From positions 1-64,000 of the forward strand of contig NZ_MBSO01000006.1 of the NCBI RefSeq assembly GCF_001695835.1: a stretch of 64,000 bases of DNA, written 5' to 3'. The notes beneath the pieces are model-generated. The model was not told the origin of the DNA. It did no database searches and worked only from the letters and a program-made list of their open reading frames with translations. This document shows, one piece after another, positions 36,237 to 45,843 of this stretch. The stretch is from Ensifer sp. LC11. GTDB lineage: Bacteria; Pseudomonadota; Alphaproteobacteria; Rhizobiales; Rhizobiaceae. The position numbers and the translations under genes are program-made. Numbering within the stretch: the first letter of the stretch is position 1; every line of letters starts with the position of its first letter.

Positions 36237-37262
36237 ATGGATACCAATGTCGCCGCACAGGGCGCGAGCACATCGCTTGCCGGCGCAAAGCGCCGCCTGC
36301 CCCCGGAATTCAACATCTTTCTCGTGCTGATTGGCATCGCGCTGGTCTATGAGGTGCTCGGCTGGATTTTCGTCGGCCAGAGCTTCCTGATGAACCCGCA
36401 GCGCCTGACGATCATGATCCTGCAGGTTTCGGTCATCGGCATCATCGCCGTTGGCGTAACCCAGGTCATCATAACCGGCGGCATCGATCTTTCCTCGGGC
36501 TCCGTCGTCGGCATGACGGCGATGATCTCGGCAAGCGTCGCCCAGGCGTCCACCTGGCCCCGCGCGCTCTATCCGTCCTTGACCGACATGCCCGCCATCG
36601 TCCCGATCGGGCTTGGCATCGGCATCGGTCTGCTTGCAGGCTTCATCAACGGGCAGCTCATCGCCCGCACCAAGATCCCGCCCTTCATCGCCACGCTCGG
36701 CATGATGGTGTCGGCACGCGGCATCTCCAAGTGGTACACCAAAGGTCAGCCTGTCTCGGGCCTCACCGAGCAGTTCAACTTCATTGGTACCGGCATCTGG
36801 CCCGTCATCGTTTTCCTGGTTGTTGCGATCATCTTCCACATCGCGCTGCGCTATACCCGTTATGGCAAGTTCACCTATGCGATCGGCGCAAACGTACAGG
36901 CCGCCCGTGTTTCGGGTATCAATGTCGAGGCACACTTGATCAAAGTCTATGCCATCGCCGGCATGCTGGCGGGCCTTGCAGGCGTCGTCACCGCCGCCCG
37001 CGCTCAGACAGCCCAGGCTGGCATGGGCGTGATGTACGAATTGGACGCAATCGCCGCGACTGTCATCGGCGGCACCTCGCTGACGGGTGGCGTTGGCCGC
37101 ATCACCGGCACGGTCATCGGCACGATCATCCTTGGCGTCATGACCTCGGGCTTCACCTTCCTTAGGGTCGACGCCTACTACCAGGAAATCGTCAAGGGTC
37201 TGATCATCGTCGCCGCCGTCGTCATCGACGTCTATCGACAGAAAAACCGCAAGAAGGTTTGA
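36237..37262 (+). CDS. Sugar ABC transporter permease (RbsC type)
   Basis: A 341-aa membrane permease with about eight to ten helices. It has the family motifs VTQVIITGGIDLSSGSVVGM, IPPFIATLGMMVSARG, and YAIGANVQAARVSGINV, then ELDAIAATVIGGTSLTGGVG. I chose the ATG at 36237 because GGGAGGA ends six bases before it; the ATG at 36231 would touch the ribosome site. It is the last gene of the operon and is followed by a strong terminator. Confidence 0.94.
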   Translation: MDTNVAAQGASTSLAGAKRRLPPEFNIFLVLIGIALVYEVLGWIFVGQSFLMNPQRLTIMILQVSVIGIIAVGVTQVIITGGIDLSSGSVVGMTAMISASVAQASTWPRALYPSLTDMPAIVPIGLGIGIGLLAGFINGQLIARTKIPPFIATLGMMVSARGISKWYTKGQPVSGLTEQFNFIGTGIWPVIVFLVVAIIFHIALRYTRYGKFTYAIGANVQAARVSGINVEAHLIKVYAIAGMLAGLAGVVTAARAQTAQAGMGVMYELDAIAATVIGGTSLTGGVGRITGTVIGTIILGVMTSGFTFLRVDAYYQEIVKGLIIVAAVVIDVYRQKNRKKV

Positions 37263-37301
37263 CCCTCAAAAGAATAACTCTCCTCCCAGTGAAGCCAACT
37301 G

Positions 37302-37337
37302 GCCGGGATGATGAAAATCATCCCGGCATTTTGTTTT
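37302..37337 (+). terminator. Rho-independent terminator of the sugar transporter operon
   Basis: Eleven-base perfect stem GCCGGGATGAT with a GAAA loop, followed by ATTTTGTTTTT. It is 39 bases after the permease stop. Confidence 0.92.
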
Positions 37338-37717
37338 TCGGCGTCAGGTATTTTGCCGCTTTGGGAGCCGTTTCCACATATGCTTGGCGCGCAGGGCTGC
37401 CCCCACGCCGGCGCTCTGGCAAAATCCTGGGCGATGCACTATATGGCAGGCGTCCAAAACTATCGGAGACTTATCATGTTGTCGCAGCGCAAGCTTGCGA
37501 GCCAGTTTCAGCCGCGTTTCGTATTCCAGCTCTGGAGCGCGATGCTGCGGGTACAGACCCGCGAAACAGCTACCCTCTTCGGCCAGCGCGGCCGCTAAAA
37601 AGCGCAGAATTCCCCCAAAGAGTGAGCCAGTCAGGCGTATCGGCAAGATCGCCGGCGTGACGGTTATCCTTCATCTGGCCCCCACCATGGGGCGCCGGAT
37701 GGGGCACCGTGGCTCGA
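37338..37717. other. Gene-free stretch between transporter terminator and tctE
   Basis: About 380 bases lying between genes that point toward each other. Short overlapping frames on both strands have no recognisable family or ribosome site. I see no RNA gene. Confidence 0.45.
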
Positions 37718-39097
37718 TCACCCCTGTGGAAAGCGGATGGTCACCTTGAGACCGCTGCCGTCCGCGCCTTCGCCGAGACTGGTCGTCGCACCGTAAAGCT
37801 CGGCAATCTCCTCCACGATCGGCAGTCCGAGCCCTGAACCCGGCGCTTCACTGCCGCCACGCTCGAAACGCCGAAGCACAGCCTCCCGCAACTCCGGTCG
37901 GATGCCCGGCCCGTTATCCTCGACTTCCAGCGACACGGAACCGTCCCGCGAAAGGACGCGCGTCGTCACCTCCGCGCCGCGTCCCGCGTAAAGCAGGGCA
38001 TTGGCAATCAGGTTCTTGAGCATCTCGCCGACGAGCAAGGGCTCGGCCCGAACAAAGGCCTCTCCTTCGCCATCAAAACCGAGATCGATACCCGCCTCCC
38101 CCGCTGCCGGTACGTGTTCCGCTGTTATCTCCCGCACGAGCTCAACGAGATCGACTCGATCAAGCAAGCGGGTCTCGTCCTTGCCCGCCGCGTCGATTTT
38201 CGCCATCAGCAGCAATTGCCCCAGGATGCGCTCGGCATTGGCAACGGCCTCGTCCGCCTTCTTGACCGCACCTCTCGTTTCCTCAATCGAGCCGGCGCGC
38301 TGCGCCAAGGCGAGCTGTGTGCGAATGATGGCAAGCGGCGTGCGCAGCTGATGGCTGGCATTGCCGGTGAAGTTGCGGAGCGCGTCGAGCGCCGACTGCA
38401 GACGCCCCATGAAGGAATTGACCGTATCGACCAGCCCCTGGACCTCGTTCGGCACCCGTTCGCCGATCGGATGCAGATCGTCAGGACTGCGCTCGGCGAT
38501 CGCATCGCCCAGGCGATAGAGCGGTCGCAGCGAAAACGTAACCGCGATCCAGACGATCACGGCTGCGCCAGCGATCATCATGCCGAGACGCAAGGCGGAC
38601 CGCACCAGAATGGTCTGTGCCAGCTGTCGCCGCGCGATCGTCGTTTCGGCGACGGTGACGACGAAAGGCACCGAATTGATACCCGTTGAGGCGGAACGGC
38701 GGAGTGCCGCGATGCGGATCGGTTCGCCACGAAAGGTCGAATCGGCAAAGGTCGTGGACGCTCCGGGCTCCTCCGCCAGCGATGGCAACGTCTGGTAGCC
38801 GGTGATGAACTGGCCTGGTGGCCCGTCGACGCGATAGAAAACCCGATCCTGCGCGGCCGAGGTCAGCATCTCCAGCGCGACATAGGGAATGTCGACTTCG
38901 AGCGAGCCGTCCTCCGCCACGACCACGCGCTCTGCGATCGCCAATGCGGAGCCGGCAAGCACGCGGTCCGAGACGACATTGGCGGTGGTGACTGCCTCGC
39001 GGTAGGTGTCGATCAGCGCAATGACGCCGATGACGACCGTCGAGATCAGCAGCCAGCCAAGCAGGCGCCGGCGAAGGGAATAGACCACCGCGGTCAT
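37718..39097 (-). CDS. tctE: Sensor histidine kinase TctE-like
   Basis: A 459-aa membrane kinase. Two membrane helices (about 10-28 and 170-190) enclose a roughly 140-residue periplasmic sensor domain of the TctE type (VDIPYVALEMLTSAAQDRVFYRV). The phosphoacceptor is in GNASHQLRTPLAIIRTQL. The ATPase motifs are NLIANALLYAG, EVEDNGPGI and GSGLGLPIVEEIA. It should phosphorylate TctD and sense a tricarboxylate. The start overlaps the tctD stop (ATGA). Confidence 0.92.
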   Translation of the reverse strand: MTAVVYSLRRRLLGWLLISTVVIGVIALIDTYREAVTTANVVSDRVLAGSALAIAERVVVAEDGSLEVDIPYVALEMLTSAAQDRVFYRVDGPPGQFITGYQTLPSLAEEPGASTTFADSTFRGEPIRIAALRRSASTGINSVPFVVTVAETTIARRQLAQTILVRSALRLGMMIAGAAVIVWIAVTFSLRPLYRLGDAIAERSPDDLHPIGERVPNEVQGLVDTVNSFMGRLQSALDALRNFTGNASHQLRTPLAIIRTQLALAQRAGSIEETRGAVKKADEAVANAERILGQLLLMAKIDAAGKDETRLLDRVDLVELVREITAEHVPAAGEAGIDLGFDGEGEAFVRAEPLLVGEMLKNLIANALLYAGRGAEVTTRVLSRDGSVSLEVEDNGPGIRPELREAVLRRFERGGSEAPGSGLGLPIVEEIAELYGATTSLGEGADGSGLKVTIRFPQG

Positions 39098-39771
39098 TCC
39101 GGCCCGGCCATCTTGTCGAGGTAGTAGCCGATGCCGCGCGCGGTGCGCACCGTCAGCCCATGCGGCGCGAGCCGCTTGCGCAACCGGCTGACATATTGCT
39201 CGATCGCGTTGGGGCTCAAGTCGTCGTCGAAGCCGGTGAGCGACTGCATGATCGCATCCTTGGCGACCACCTTGCCCGCACGCATGAACAAAAGTTCGAG
39301 AAGCCCGAGTTCACGCGCAGGGATCTCGATCGGCACACCACCCGACGAGAAGCTGCGCGTGTTGAGATCGAGCGAGACATTACCGTAACTCACCGTCGAC
39401 GCTCTGAGGCCCGCCTGCCGGCGCAGCAATACCCGCACGCGCGCTTCGAGTTCGCCAACGTCGAAGGGCTTGATCATGTAGTCGTCGGCGCCCAGATCGA
39501 GGCCCTTGATCTTCTCCTCAGGCGCGCCCCTCGCCGTCAGGATGAGCACGGCAGCGCGGTTCTGCCGCGCACGCATGGCTCTCAGCACATCGAGCCCGTC
39601 CATTTCCGGTAGGTTGAGGTCGAGAATGACCAGATCGAAGGTCTCGGTTGCCGCAACTGCATGCGCCGACGCGCCGTCGCTGACGACATCGACGGCGTAG
39701 CCGCTGCCACGCAAAATGGCCGACAGACCCTCGGCCAGGTCCTGATTGTCCTCAACGAGCAATATGCGCAA
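39094..39771 (-). CDS. tctD: OmpR-type response regulator TctD-like
   Basis: A 225-aa two-domain regulator. The receiver has acidic residues EDN near 8-10, the phosphorylated Asp in LVILDLNLPEMDG (about 51), and Lys in LDLGADDYMIKPFDVGEL (about 101). The winged helix is C-terminal (IEQYVSRLRKRLAPHGL, RGIGYYL). It is transcribed with tctE and divergently from a periplasmic binding protein, 77 bases away. A likely target is the tctCBA promoter, where tandem 9-base repeats occur at 42312-42331. Confidence 0.93.
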   Translation of the reverse strand: MRILLVEDNQDLAEGLSAILRGSGYAVDVVSDGASAHAVAATETFDLVILDLNLPEMDGLDVLRAMRARQNRAAVLILTARGAPEEKIKGLDLGADDYMIKPFDVGELEARVRVLLRRQAGLRASTVSYGNVSLDLNTRSFSSGGVPIEIPARELGLLELLFMRAGKVVAKDAIMQSLTGFDDDLSPNAIEQYVSRLRKRLAPHGLTVRTARGIGYYLDKMAGPE

Positions 39772-39848
39772 TTATCGTCACTCCCCAGACCACCTTATCC
39801 GCCGACGCCTTGCTTGTGAACGGTGAGACACTGAGGCATTGTGGATTC

Positions 39849-40916
39849 ATGCGGTTCTTGATTTCTCTTCTTTTTTTCGCCCTTTGTCCCCAGCTGCTAT
39901 CTGCGGCGCCAATCATATTCCCGGCTCTTTCCGGCAAGTCCGATGCCCGCACGCTGGTTGTCTATTCGTCGCTCGACGAGCCGCTTGCAAGGCCGATGAT
40001 CGTCGGCTTTCAGAGGGCCAATCCGGATGTTGCCGTGCGCTACGAGGACATGCTGACCGGCGAGATCTACGACCGCATTGTCAAGGAGACCGACGCCGGG
40101 ACGAAGACGGCGGACTTTGCCTTTTCGTCCGCCATGGACCTGCAAGTCAAGCTCAGCAACGACGGCTACGCCCAGCGCAGCGACCTGCCGATGAGCGACC
40201 GCTGGCCCGCCTGGGCAAACTGGCGCAACACGGCCTATGCGCTCACCTTCGAACCAGCCGTCTTTGTGTATCACAAGCCGAGTTTCACCAAGGAAAAGCC
40301 GCCGTCCACGCGCGCCGAGTTCGTTGATTATCTCAAGCGCCAGGGTGCCGCGATTTTCGGTCGTATCGGGACTTACGATATCGAGCGTTCCGGCGTCGGC
40401 TTCCTTTTCATGTCCCGTGACCAGGAGCAGTTCGGTGATATCTGGGATGTGATCCAGGCAATGGGTGCGGCCGGTGTCAAGCTCTACTCCACCAGCGAAG
40501 CAATCCTCGAGCGTGTCGCCGACGGACGCTTCGTGCTCGGCTACAACATTCTCGGCTCCTATGCGGCCGACTGGGCGGCCCGCCATCCGGAAGTCGGTAT
40601 CGTCCTGCCGAAGGATTACACGGTGGTGATGTCGCGGATCGGCCTCGTTCCCCAGGCCTCCGCCTCCCCGGACCTCGGCCGGCGCTATCTCGAATTCTTC
40701 ATGTCGAAGGAGGGGCAGACGATCATGGCGCGCGAACTGCAGATCCCCGCCGTCAGTCCCGAGGTTGCCGGTGAAAACACCGCCAACACCATGCAGGAAA
40801 TGCTCGGCGGCCAGTTGCGCCCCGTCCCCGTCAGCCCCGGCCTGATGGTCTATCTCGATCAGGTGAAGCGCTCACGGCTGATCGCCAAGTGGAACGAAGT
40901 GCTGAGGCTCCACTGA
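39849..40916 (+). CDS. Periplasmic binding protein (iron/phosphonate-type SBP) divergent from tctDE
   Basis: A 355-aa class-II extracellular binding protein. The N-terminus MRFLISLLFFALCPQLLSAAP is a signal peptide ending near residue 21. The mature protein begins VVYSSLDEPLARPMIVGFQRANPDV, the pattern of FbpA/AfuA-type proteins. No ABC permease or ATPase accompanies it. The divergent, tightly spaced arrangement with the TctDE sensor pair suggests it may present a ligand to the kinase or be under TctD control rather than serve classic import (inference). The ATG at 39849 starts the signal peptide; the frame opens at 39810. Confidence 0.8.
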   Translation: MRFLISLLFFALCPQLLSAAPIIFPALSGKSDARTLVVYSSLDEPLARPMIVGFQRANPDVAVRYEDMLTGEIYDRIVKETDAGTKTADFAFSSAMDLQVKLSNDGYAQRSDLPMSDRWPAWANWRNTAYALTFEPAVFVYHKPSFTKEKPPSTRAEFVDYLKRQGAAIFGRIGTYDIERSGVGFLFMSRDQEQFGDIWDVIQAMGAAGVKLYSTSEAILERVADGRFVLGYNILGSYAADWAARHPEVGIVLPKDYTVVMSRIGLVPQASASPDLGRRYLEFFMSKEGQTIMARELQIPAVSPEVAGENTANTMQEMLGGQLRPVPVSPGLMVYLDQVKRSRLIAKWNEVLRLH

Positions 40917-41028
40917 GACGGCGCCAGAGGAACCGCCCGCCGCCGAGCCGCGAACGTCCGCAAACACCGCCAACAGCGACTCGGAAGGCAGGTTACTCAC
41001 CCGATCCCGGCTGGATCTCGCGGACCTG

Positions 41029-41469
41029 TCAGGCCTTCTTCCTGGAACGGCCGGAGCGCGCGGCCTGTGCCGAGAGGTTGAGCTCCACGGCGGCGAGGAC
41101 AAGGGCCTTCAGTGCCTCTTCGTCGATGTCTTCGCCCTCCTGGATATCGATCGCCCGCCGGGTGTTGCCATCCAGGCTGGAATTGAAGAGACCCGTCGGG
41201 TCCTCCAATGAAGCCCCCTTGGCAAAGGTCAGCTTGACGACCGCCTTGTAGGTCTCGCCGGTGCAGATGATGCCGGCGTGCTCCCAGACCGGAACGCCCC
41301 TCCACTTCCATTCCTCGACAATATCCGGATCAGCCTCCTTGATGAGTTTCCGAACCCGCGCCAGCATCTTCCCCCGCCAGTCGCTGAGTTCCGCGATCCT
41401 CGCATCGATCTGTTCGGAGGGTGAAACTCCGCTTTCCGCCGCACTGCTCTTCGTCGTTGCCTTCGCCAT
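41029..41469 (-). CDS. DUF1801-family protein (146 aa)
   Basis: A small soluble protein of the DUF1801 family, whose fold resembles frataxin/YdhG and whose function is not established. The diagnostic stretches are DPDIVEEWKWRGVPVWEHAGIICTG and YKAVVKLTFAKGASL. The N-terminus is rich in Lys, Ala and Thr. The ATG at 41469 (MAKATTKSS) is preferred over 41511. It lies 63 bases after a second DUF1801 gene on the same strand, so the two may be a pair. Confidence 0.8.
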   Translation of the reverse strand: MAKATTKSSAAESGVSPSEQIDARIAELSDWRGKMLARVRKLIKEADPDIVEEWKWRGVPVWEHAGIICTGETYKAVVKLTFAKGASLEDPTGLFNSSLDGNTRRAIDIQEGEDIDEEALKALVLAAVELNLSAQAARSGRSRKKA

Positions 41470-41532
41470 CGTTTCTCGTTCTCCTAAGTTCTTGACCGCC
41501 CGACCGGTCACGCCGGCCCAAGCGTTTTCGGC

Positions 41533-42042
41533 CTACATGCGCTCGCCAGGCAAGCGGCTGGCCTGTTTCACCCAATCGATGAACTGGGCTTCGTCGACCT
41601 CGTCATTTTCGTGAATATGGAAGTAGCGCGCCTTTGCCATCTTGGAGGCAACGGGTGGCTGAGGGTTCAGTGCCGCGCCGTTGAAAAACGCAACCTTGAT
41701 GTATTTCGCAAAACAATGAACACCAAGGAACCAGTGTTCGTCTCCCATTCCGTAGAGCGGCGAATTCCATTTCACCGCCTTCTGCACGTCGGGAACGGCG
41801 CGCGCAATGATCTCGTCCAGACGGGCACCAACCGCACGCTTCCATCCGGGCATGGCCGCGATATACGCCTGTACCGGAGCATCGCCATAGCCTTTGGCAA
41901 TTTGCGGATTGCCTCCGGAAAGCAACCTGGGCTGACCGCCCGCGGCATCCTGGCCGCCTTGATCCGGCTGTCGATCAGAGGTCGGCTTTGTCCGCTCGTT
42001 TGTGGACGTCTTGGCGGCTCTCGAGCTTGCTGCCTTTGCCAA
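41533..42042 (-). CDS. DUF1801-family protein, second copy (169 aa)
   Basis: The N-terminal 50 residues are low complexity and basic. The domain follows with YIAAMPGWKRAVGARLDEIIARAVPDVQKAVKWNSPLYG and HCFAKYIKVAFFNGAAL. It starts at a TTG preceded by AAGGA eight bases upstream. It is diverged from its neighbour at 41029, so this is not a recent duplication. Confidence 0.78.
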   Translation of the reverse strand: MAKAASSRAAKTSTNERTKPTSDRQPDQGGQDAAGGQPRLLSGGNPQIAKGYGDAPVQAYIAAMPGWKRAVGARLDEIIARAVPDVQKAVKWNSPLYGMGDEHWFLGVHCFAKYIKVAFFNGAALNPQPPVASKMAKARYFHIHENDEVDEAQFIDWVKQASRLPGERM

Positions 42043-42311
42043 TGGTCAATCCTTTCGAACAGGCTCTCGGACGAACGCGAAGCTGCGACAGCCCGCCGTT
42101 CCGGGGGAACGTTTCCATCATACGTAGGCCGGCCATCTCCGACGTCCACCTCGGGGCAGTAATCTCGTGGTGCCGATTCGGCCCTTCTCTGCGTTCCCAG
42201 GCAGCGCAACGCAGCGGTTCGGCCTCCCTGGAAACGCGATATGCCAGGCTGCAACAGTGCGAAGCTAAGATTTCGTAAACATCGCGACGCGAAAATCGCA
42301 TTCGGGGCTTG
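42043..42311. other. Intergenic region upstream of the tctC promoter
   Basis: About 270 bases in the divergent gap between the DUF1801 pair and tctC. I see no gene. Promoters for both directions should lie here and just downstream. Confidence 0.4.
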
Positions 42312-42340
42312 ATGTCAGCTAAATGTCAGCTTTCTATGAT
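42312..42340 (+). promoter_or_regulatory. Tandem 9-base repeats and -10 element upstream of tctC
   Basis: ATGTCAGCT occurs at 42312-42320 and again at 42323-42331, an 11-base period, followed by a good -10 hexamer TATGAT at 42335-42340. Paired direct repeats at one helical turn just before a -10 suit an OmpR-type activator. TctD is the obvious candidate, but the TGTCA core also resembles a PHO box, so PhoB is an alternative. The predicted leader is about 160 bases. Confidence 0.55.
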
Positions 42341-42503
42341 GGCTTAGGGTCACTGGCACCCGTGGAGGCGGGCAGCCGGTTGCGTACTGGGAGGAGCCAC
42401 CAATCCGGTCAAGCGACAAGGGTCGAAAGAACCCGTCGCCGTCTTCCCGTCCGCACTGAGCAACAAAGTGCGCGGTGAAAACGCGCCTCACGGAGGACTG
42501 ACC

Positions 42504-43448
42504 TTGAAACATTTTTTCCTCGCAACGATTCTCGCCGGCGCCATGTCGCTTCCGGCTTATGCCGCTGACTACACCATCATCGCACCGGCAAACCCGGGCG
42601 GTGGCTGGGATCAGACGGCTCGCTCGCTTCAGACCGTCATGCAGCAGGAAGGCATCTCCGGCAACGTTCAGGTTCAGAACGTTCCGGGCGCTGGCGGCAC
42701 CATCGGCCTCGCCCAGTTCGCAAGCCAGCAGAAGGGCAATGCAAACGCCCTGATCGTCGGCGGCTACGTCATGGTCGGCGCTATCCTCACCAACAAGTCC
42801 CCGGTCACGCTCAAGGACGTAACCCCGATCGCACGCCTCACCGGCGAATACGAAGCGGTCGTCGTTCCCGCATCGTCCGACATCAAGACGATGGCTGACC
42901 TCGTCGAAGCTCTGAAAAAGGATCCGGGCGCAGTTTCCTGGGCAGGCGGCTCGGCCGGCGGTACCGACCACATCGCCGTTGGCCTGATCGCCAAGGCTGC
43001 CGGCGTCGACCCGACCAAGATCAACTACATCGCCTATTCGGGTGGCGGTGAGGCGCTTGCCGCAATCCTCGGCAGCCAGGTCACGGCCGGTGTGTCGGGC
43101 TATGGCGAGTTCGAAGCCCAGGTCAAGGCCGGCACGCTTCGCCTGCTCGCCGTATCAGGCCCCGAGCGCATTGCAGGCGTCGAAGCTCCGACGCTGAAGG
43201 AGTCGGGTCTCGATGTGGTCGTCGAAAACTGGCGCATGGTCGCAGCTGCTCCTGGCCTGTCCGATGAGCAGAAGGCTGCCGTCTCGGCCGACATCGAGAA
43301 GCTTGCCAAGTCCGCTGGCTGGCAGGAAGTGCTGAAGACCAAGGGCTGGCAGGACAGCTATCTCGCCGGGGACGCCTTCAACGCCCAGCTCGACAAGGAC
43401 GTTGCGGCAACCGAAGGTGTTCTCAAGGACATTGGACTGGTGAAATGA
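42504..43448 (+). CDS. tctC: Tripartite tricarboxylate transporter binding protein TctC
   Basis: A 314-aa periplasmic binding protein of the Bug/TctC family. A signal peptide ends at MSLPAYAAD (about residue 20). The mature part has IIAPANPGGGWDQTARSLQ and VQNVPGAGGTIGLAQ, the family's ligand loops. The start is a TTG with GGAGG seven bases upstream, which fits the signal peptide; an ATG 36 bases earlier does not. It delivers citrate or a related acid to TctAB. Its stop overlaps the tctB start. Confidence 0.93.
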   Translation: MKHFFLATILAGAMSLPAYAADYTIIAPANPGGGWDQTARSLQTVMQQEGISGNVQVQNVPGAGGTIGLAQFASQQKGNANALIVGGYVMVGAILTNKSPVTLKDVTPIARLTGEYEAVVVPASSDIKTMADLVEALKKDPGAVSWAGGSAGGTDHIAVGLIAKAAGVDPTKINYIAYSGGGEALAAILGSQVTAGVSGYGEFEAQVKAGTLRLLAVSGPERIAGVEAPTLKESGLDVVVENWRMVAAAPGLSDEQKAAVSADIEKLAKSAGWQEVLKTKGWQDSYLAGDAFNAQLDKDVAATEGVLKDIGLVK

Positions 43449-43936
43449 CCAAGGGGCATCACCCTTCAACTGCAACGCGTCGCCCGGATCGGGCGGCGCT
43501 CTTCATCGCGGCGGTTCTCGCCGCTATCGCCGGACTCATTTTCTGGGATGTGTCGCGCCTGGCCGGTGCTGCCGGCTACTCCCAGGTTGGACCGACGACG
43601 GTCCCCTATGCGATCGCCTGCTGTCTTCTCGGCCTTGCAATCTGGACGGCCTTCGAAGCGTTTCGGGGCGATTTTCCCGAGCGCGAGCGCCAGGAGGTTG
43701 GCCCGGTCATCTGGATTGTTGCCGGCCTCGCCGCCCAGATGCTTCTGCTCAATGTCGCGGGCTTTTCGATCGCGACCGGCATTCTGTTCGCGTTGACCGC
43801 GCGCGGTTTCGGCAAGCGCAAGCTCTGGTTCTCTCTCCCTCTCGGCATCGTGCTCTGTTTCGTCGTCTGGGTGATTTTCGCTAAGCTCCTGCAACTGTCG
43901 CTGCCCGCAGGGCCGCTTGAACGCCTGTTCTTCTAA
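43445..43936 (+). CDS. tctB: Tripartite tricarboxylate transporter small membrane subunit TctB
   Basis: A 163-aa protein with four predicted helices ([20 protein letters not shown] first). It is the poorly conserved small subunit of TTT transporters, identified mainly by topology and its place between tctC and tctA. The start overlaps tctC (ATGA) and 14 bases separate it from tctA. Confidence 0.9.
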   Translation: MTKGHHPSTATRRPDRAALFIAAVLAAIAGLIFWDVSRLAGAAGYSQVGPTTVPYAIACCLLGLAIWTAFEAFRGDFPERERQEVGPVIWIVAGLAAQMLLLNVAGFSIATGILFALTARGFGKRKLWFSLPLGIVLCFVVWVIFAKLLQLSLPAGPLERLFF

Positions 43937-43950
43937 GAGGGCCGACGACC

Positions 43951-45468
43951 ATGGCTACTTTTGACTTCCTGCTGCAGGGATTGCTGGTTGCTGCCCAGCC
44001 GATGAACCTGCTCTATGCGCTGATCGGCGTGACGCTCGGCACGGCCGTTGGCGTCCTGCCCGGCATCGGCCCGGCACTGACCGTGGCGCTTCTGCTGCCG
44101 GTTACCTACCGGCTTGACCCGGGTGGCTCGCTGATCATGTTCGCCGGTATCTATTACGGCGGCATGTATGGCGGTTCGACAACCTCGATCCTTCTGAACA
44201 CGCCCGGCGAAAGCTCGTCGATCGTGACCGCGCTCGAGGGCAACAAGATGGCCCGCGCCGGACGCGGCGGCCCTGCGCTTGCGACCGCGGCAATCGGCTC
44301 GTTCGTCGCCGGCCTGATCGCCACGCTCGGCCTCGCCTTCATCGCGCCTTACATCGTCAAGCTCGCCCTGGTTTTCGGTCCGCGAGAATATTTCGCGCTG
44401 ATGGTGCTCGCCTTCGTCACCGTCTCGTCTGCCTTCGGCGACTCCACCCTTCGCGGTCTGACGTCGCTGTTTGTAGGCCTCGGGCTTGCGGTCATCGGCA
44501 TCGACCAGCTGACCGGCCAGGCTCGCCTCTCCTTCGGCGTTCCTGAGCTGCTTGACGGTATCGAAGTGACGACGCTTGCCGTTGCCATGTTCGCGATCGG
44601 CGAAACGCTGTTCATTGCCGCCCAGGGCGACAAGGGGCCGGACAAGGTCGAGGCCGTGCGCGGCTCGATCTGGATGAGCGCCAACGACTGGGCTCGCTCC
44701 TGGAAAGCGTGGCTGCGCGGAACCTTCATCGGCTTCCCGATCGGCGCCATGCCGGCTGGCGGGGCGGAAATCGGCACCTTCCTGTCCTACGCTACGGAAA
44801 AGCGCCTGACCAAGCATCCGGAAGAGTTCGGCAATGGCGCGATCGAAGGCGTTGCCGGTCCGGAAGCGGCGAACAATGCTTCGGCTGCCGGTACGCTGGT
44901 GCCGCTTCTGACCCTCGGGCTTCCGACCACGGCGACGGCTGCGATCATGCTCGCTGGCTTCCAGCAGTATGGCCTTCAGCCTGGTCCGTTGCTGTTTGCC
45001 ACCAATCCGCAGCTTGTCTGGGGTCTGATCGCCAGCTTGCTCATCGCCAACTTCATGCTGCTGGTGCTCAACCTGCCGCTGATCGGCCTCTGGGTGAAGC
45101 TTCTGACCATCCCGAAGCCCTGGCTCTATGCGGGCATTCTCCTGTTCGCGACGCTCGGCACCATCGGCGCCAATCCGTCGGTCTACGAACTCGGCATGCT
45201 GCTCGCCTTCGGTCTGCTCGGCTACGCCATGCGTGTCTTTGGCTACCCTATCGCACCGGTCGTTGTCGGCCTGATCCTTGGCCCGCTTGCCGAACAGCAG
45301 CTGCGCCGGGCGCTTGCGATCAGCCAGGGTGACTACTCGGTACTCATCACTTCGCCGATCGCCGCCGTGCTCCTGCTCATCGCGGCTGCGGCTTTGATCG
45401 TGCCCTTGATCCTTAGGGCCCGTGGCCGCGGCGAAGTGCTCTCGCAGCTCGCTGCCAGCGAAGACTAA
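43951..45468 (+). CDS. tctA: Tripartite tricarboxylate transporter large membrane subunit TctA
   Basis: A 505-aa permease with about eleven helices. It has the family's repeated signatures [21 protein letters not shown] near 32-52, [20 protein letters not shown] near 69-88, and the second half [20 protein letters not shown]. It couples ion flow to uptake of citrate-like acids bound by TctC. It is followed by a 14-bp hairpin terminator. Confidence 0.95.
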   Translation: MATFDFLLQGLLVAAQPMNLLYALIGVTLGTAVGVLPGIGPALTVALLLPVTYRLDPGGSLIMFAGIYYGGMYGGSTTSILLNTPGESSSIVTALEGNKMARAGRGGPALATAAIGSFVAGLIATLGLAFIAPYIVKLALVFGPREYFALMVLAFVTVSSAFGDSTLRGLTSLFVGLGLAVIGIDQLTGQARLSFGVPELLDGIEVTTLAVAMFAIGETLFIAAQGDKGPDKVEAVRGSIWMSANDWARSWKAWLRGTFIGFPIGAMPAGGAEIGTFLSYATEKRLTKHPEEFGNGAIEGVAGPEAANNASAAGTLVPLLTLGLPTTATAAIMLAGFQQYGLQPGPLLFATNPQLVWGLIASLLIANFMLLVLNLPLIGLWVKLLTIPKPWLYAGILLFATLGTIGANPSVYELGMLLAFGLLGYAMRVFGYPIAPVVVGLILGPLAEQQLRRALAISQGDYSVLITSPIAAVLLLIAAAALIVPLILRARGRGEVLSQLAASED

Positions 45469-45492
45469 TAGCGCCTCCTCCCAAGGCCTATC

Positions 45493-45530
45493 AGCAGGCT
45501 CGGTCGGTTTGACTATCGACCGGGCCTGCT
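45493..45530 (+). terminator. Hairpin terminator after tctA
   Basis: AGCAGGCTCGGTCG pairs with 45517-45530 over 14 bases with one G-U wobble and a 10-base loop, then TTCCTTT. It closes the tctCBA operon. Confidence 0.75.
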
Positions 45531-45627
45531 TCCTTTGCATGGCTGGGCTGCCGGATTGTGCATTGCAATATGACCTGCCAGCCCCCATCTTTTGCTCATC
45601 AGAGAGAAAACGAAAGCGAGCAAGAAG

Positions 45628-45795
45628 ATGGCAACCACAACTTATCACAAGGGTTTCATCGGCCGTGCGTTCGCAGTTCTCGGCGCTGCCAGCGCTGCAG
45701 CCGCCGCTGTCGAAGGTCACCGCCGCCCGAAGGCAAGCGACCTGCGCACGCTCGGCATCGACCCGGCGACTTTCCCGGACACGCGCCGCGGCTAA
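45628..45795 (+). CDS. Small conserved protein, copy 1 (55 aa)
   Basis: It encodes a 55-aa basic protein: a hydrophobic alanine-rich stretch (FAVLGAASAAAAAVEG, about residues 14-29) followed by HRRPKASDLRTLGIDPATF. One short membrane-associating helix is possible. I do not recognise a named family. It is duplicated at 46088-46255 with one visible residue change (His7 to Asn). The ATG at 45628 was chosen because similarity between the copies includes it and the following codons fit; an in-frame ATG at 45592 is also possible. Confidence 0.75.
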   Translation: MATTTYHKGFIGRAFAVLGAASAAAAAVEGHRRPKASDLRTLGIDPATFPDTRRG

Positions 45796-45843
45796 CAAAT
45801 TCCAGCGCGCCTCAAAGGCACGCCTTATCCTCCCAAGGATCAA

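Noticed and set aside
37308-37598. A 96-codon frame starting inside the transporter terminator
   Set aside because: The start lies in the terminator stem, there is no ribosome site, and the product resembles nothing.
43933-45843. A 636-codon minus-strand frame opposite tctA
   Set aside because: The tctA protein is unmistakable on the plus strand and the opposing product is low-complexity and polar.
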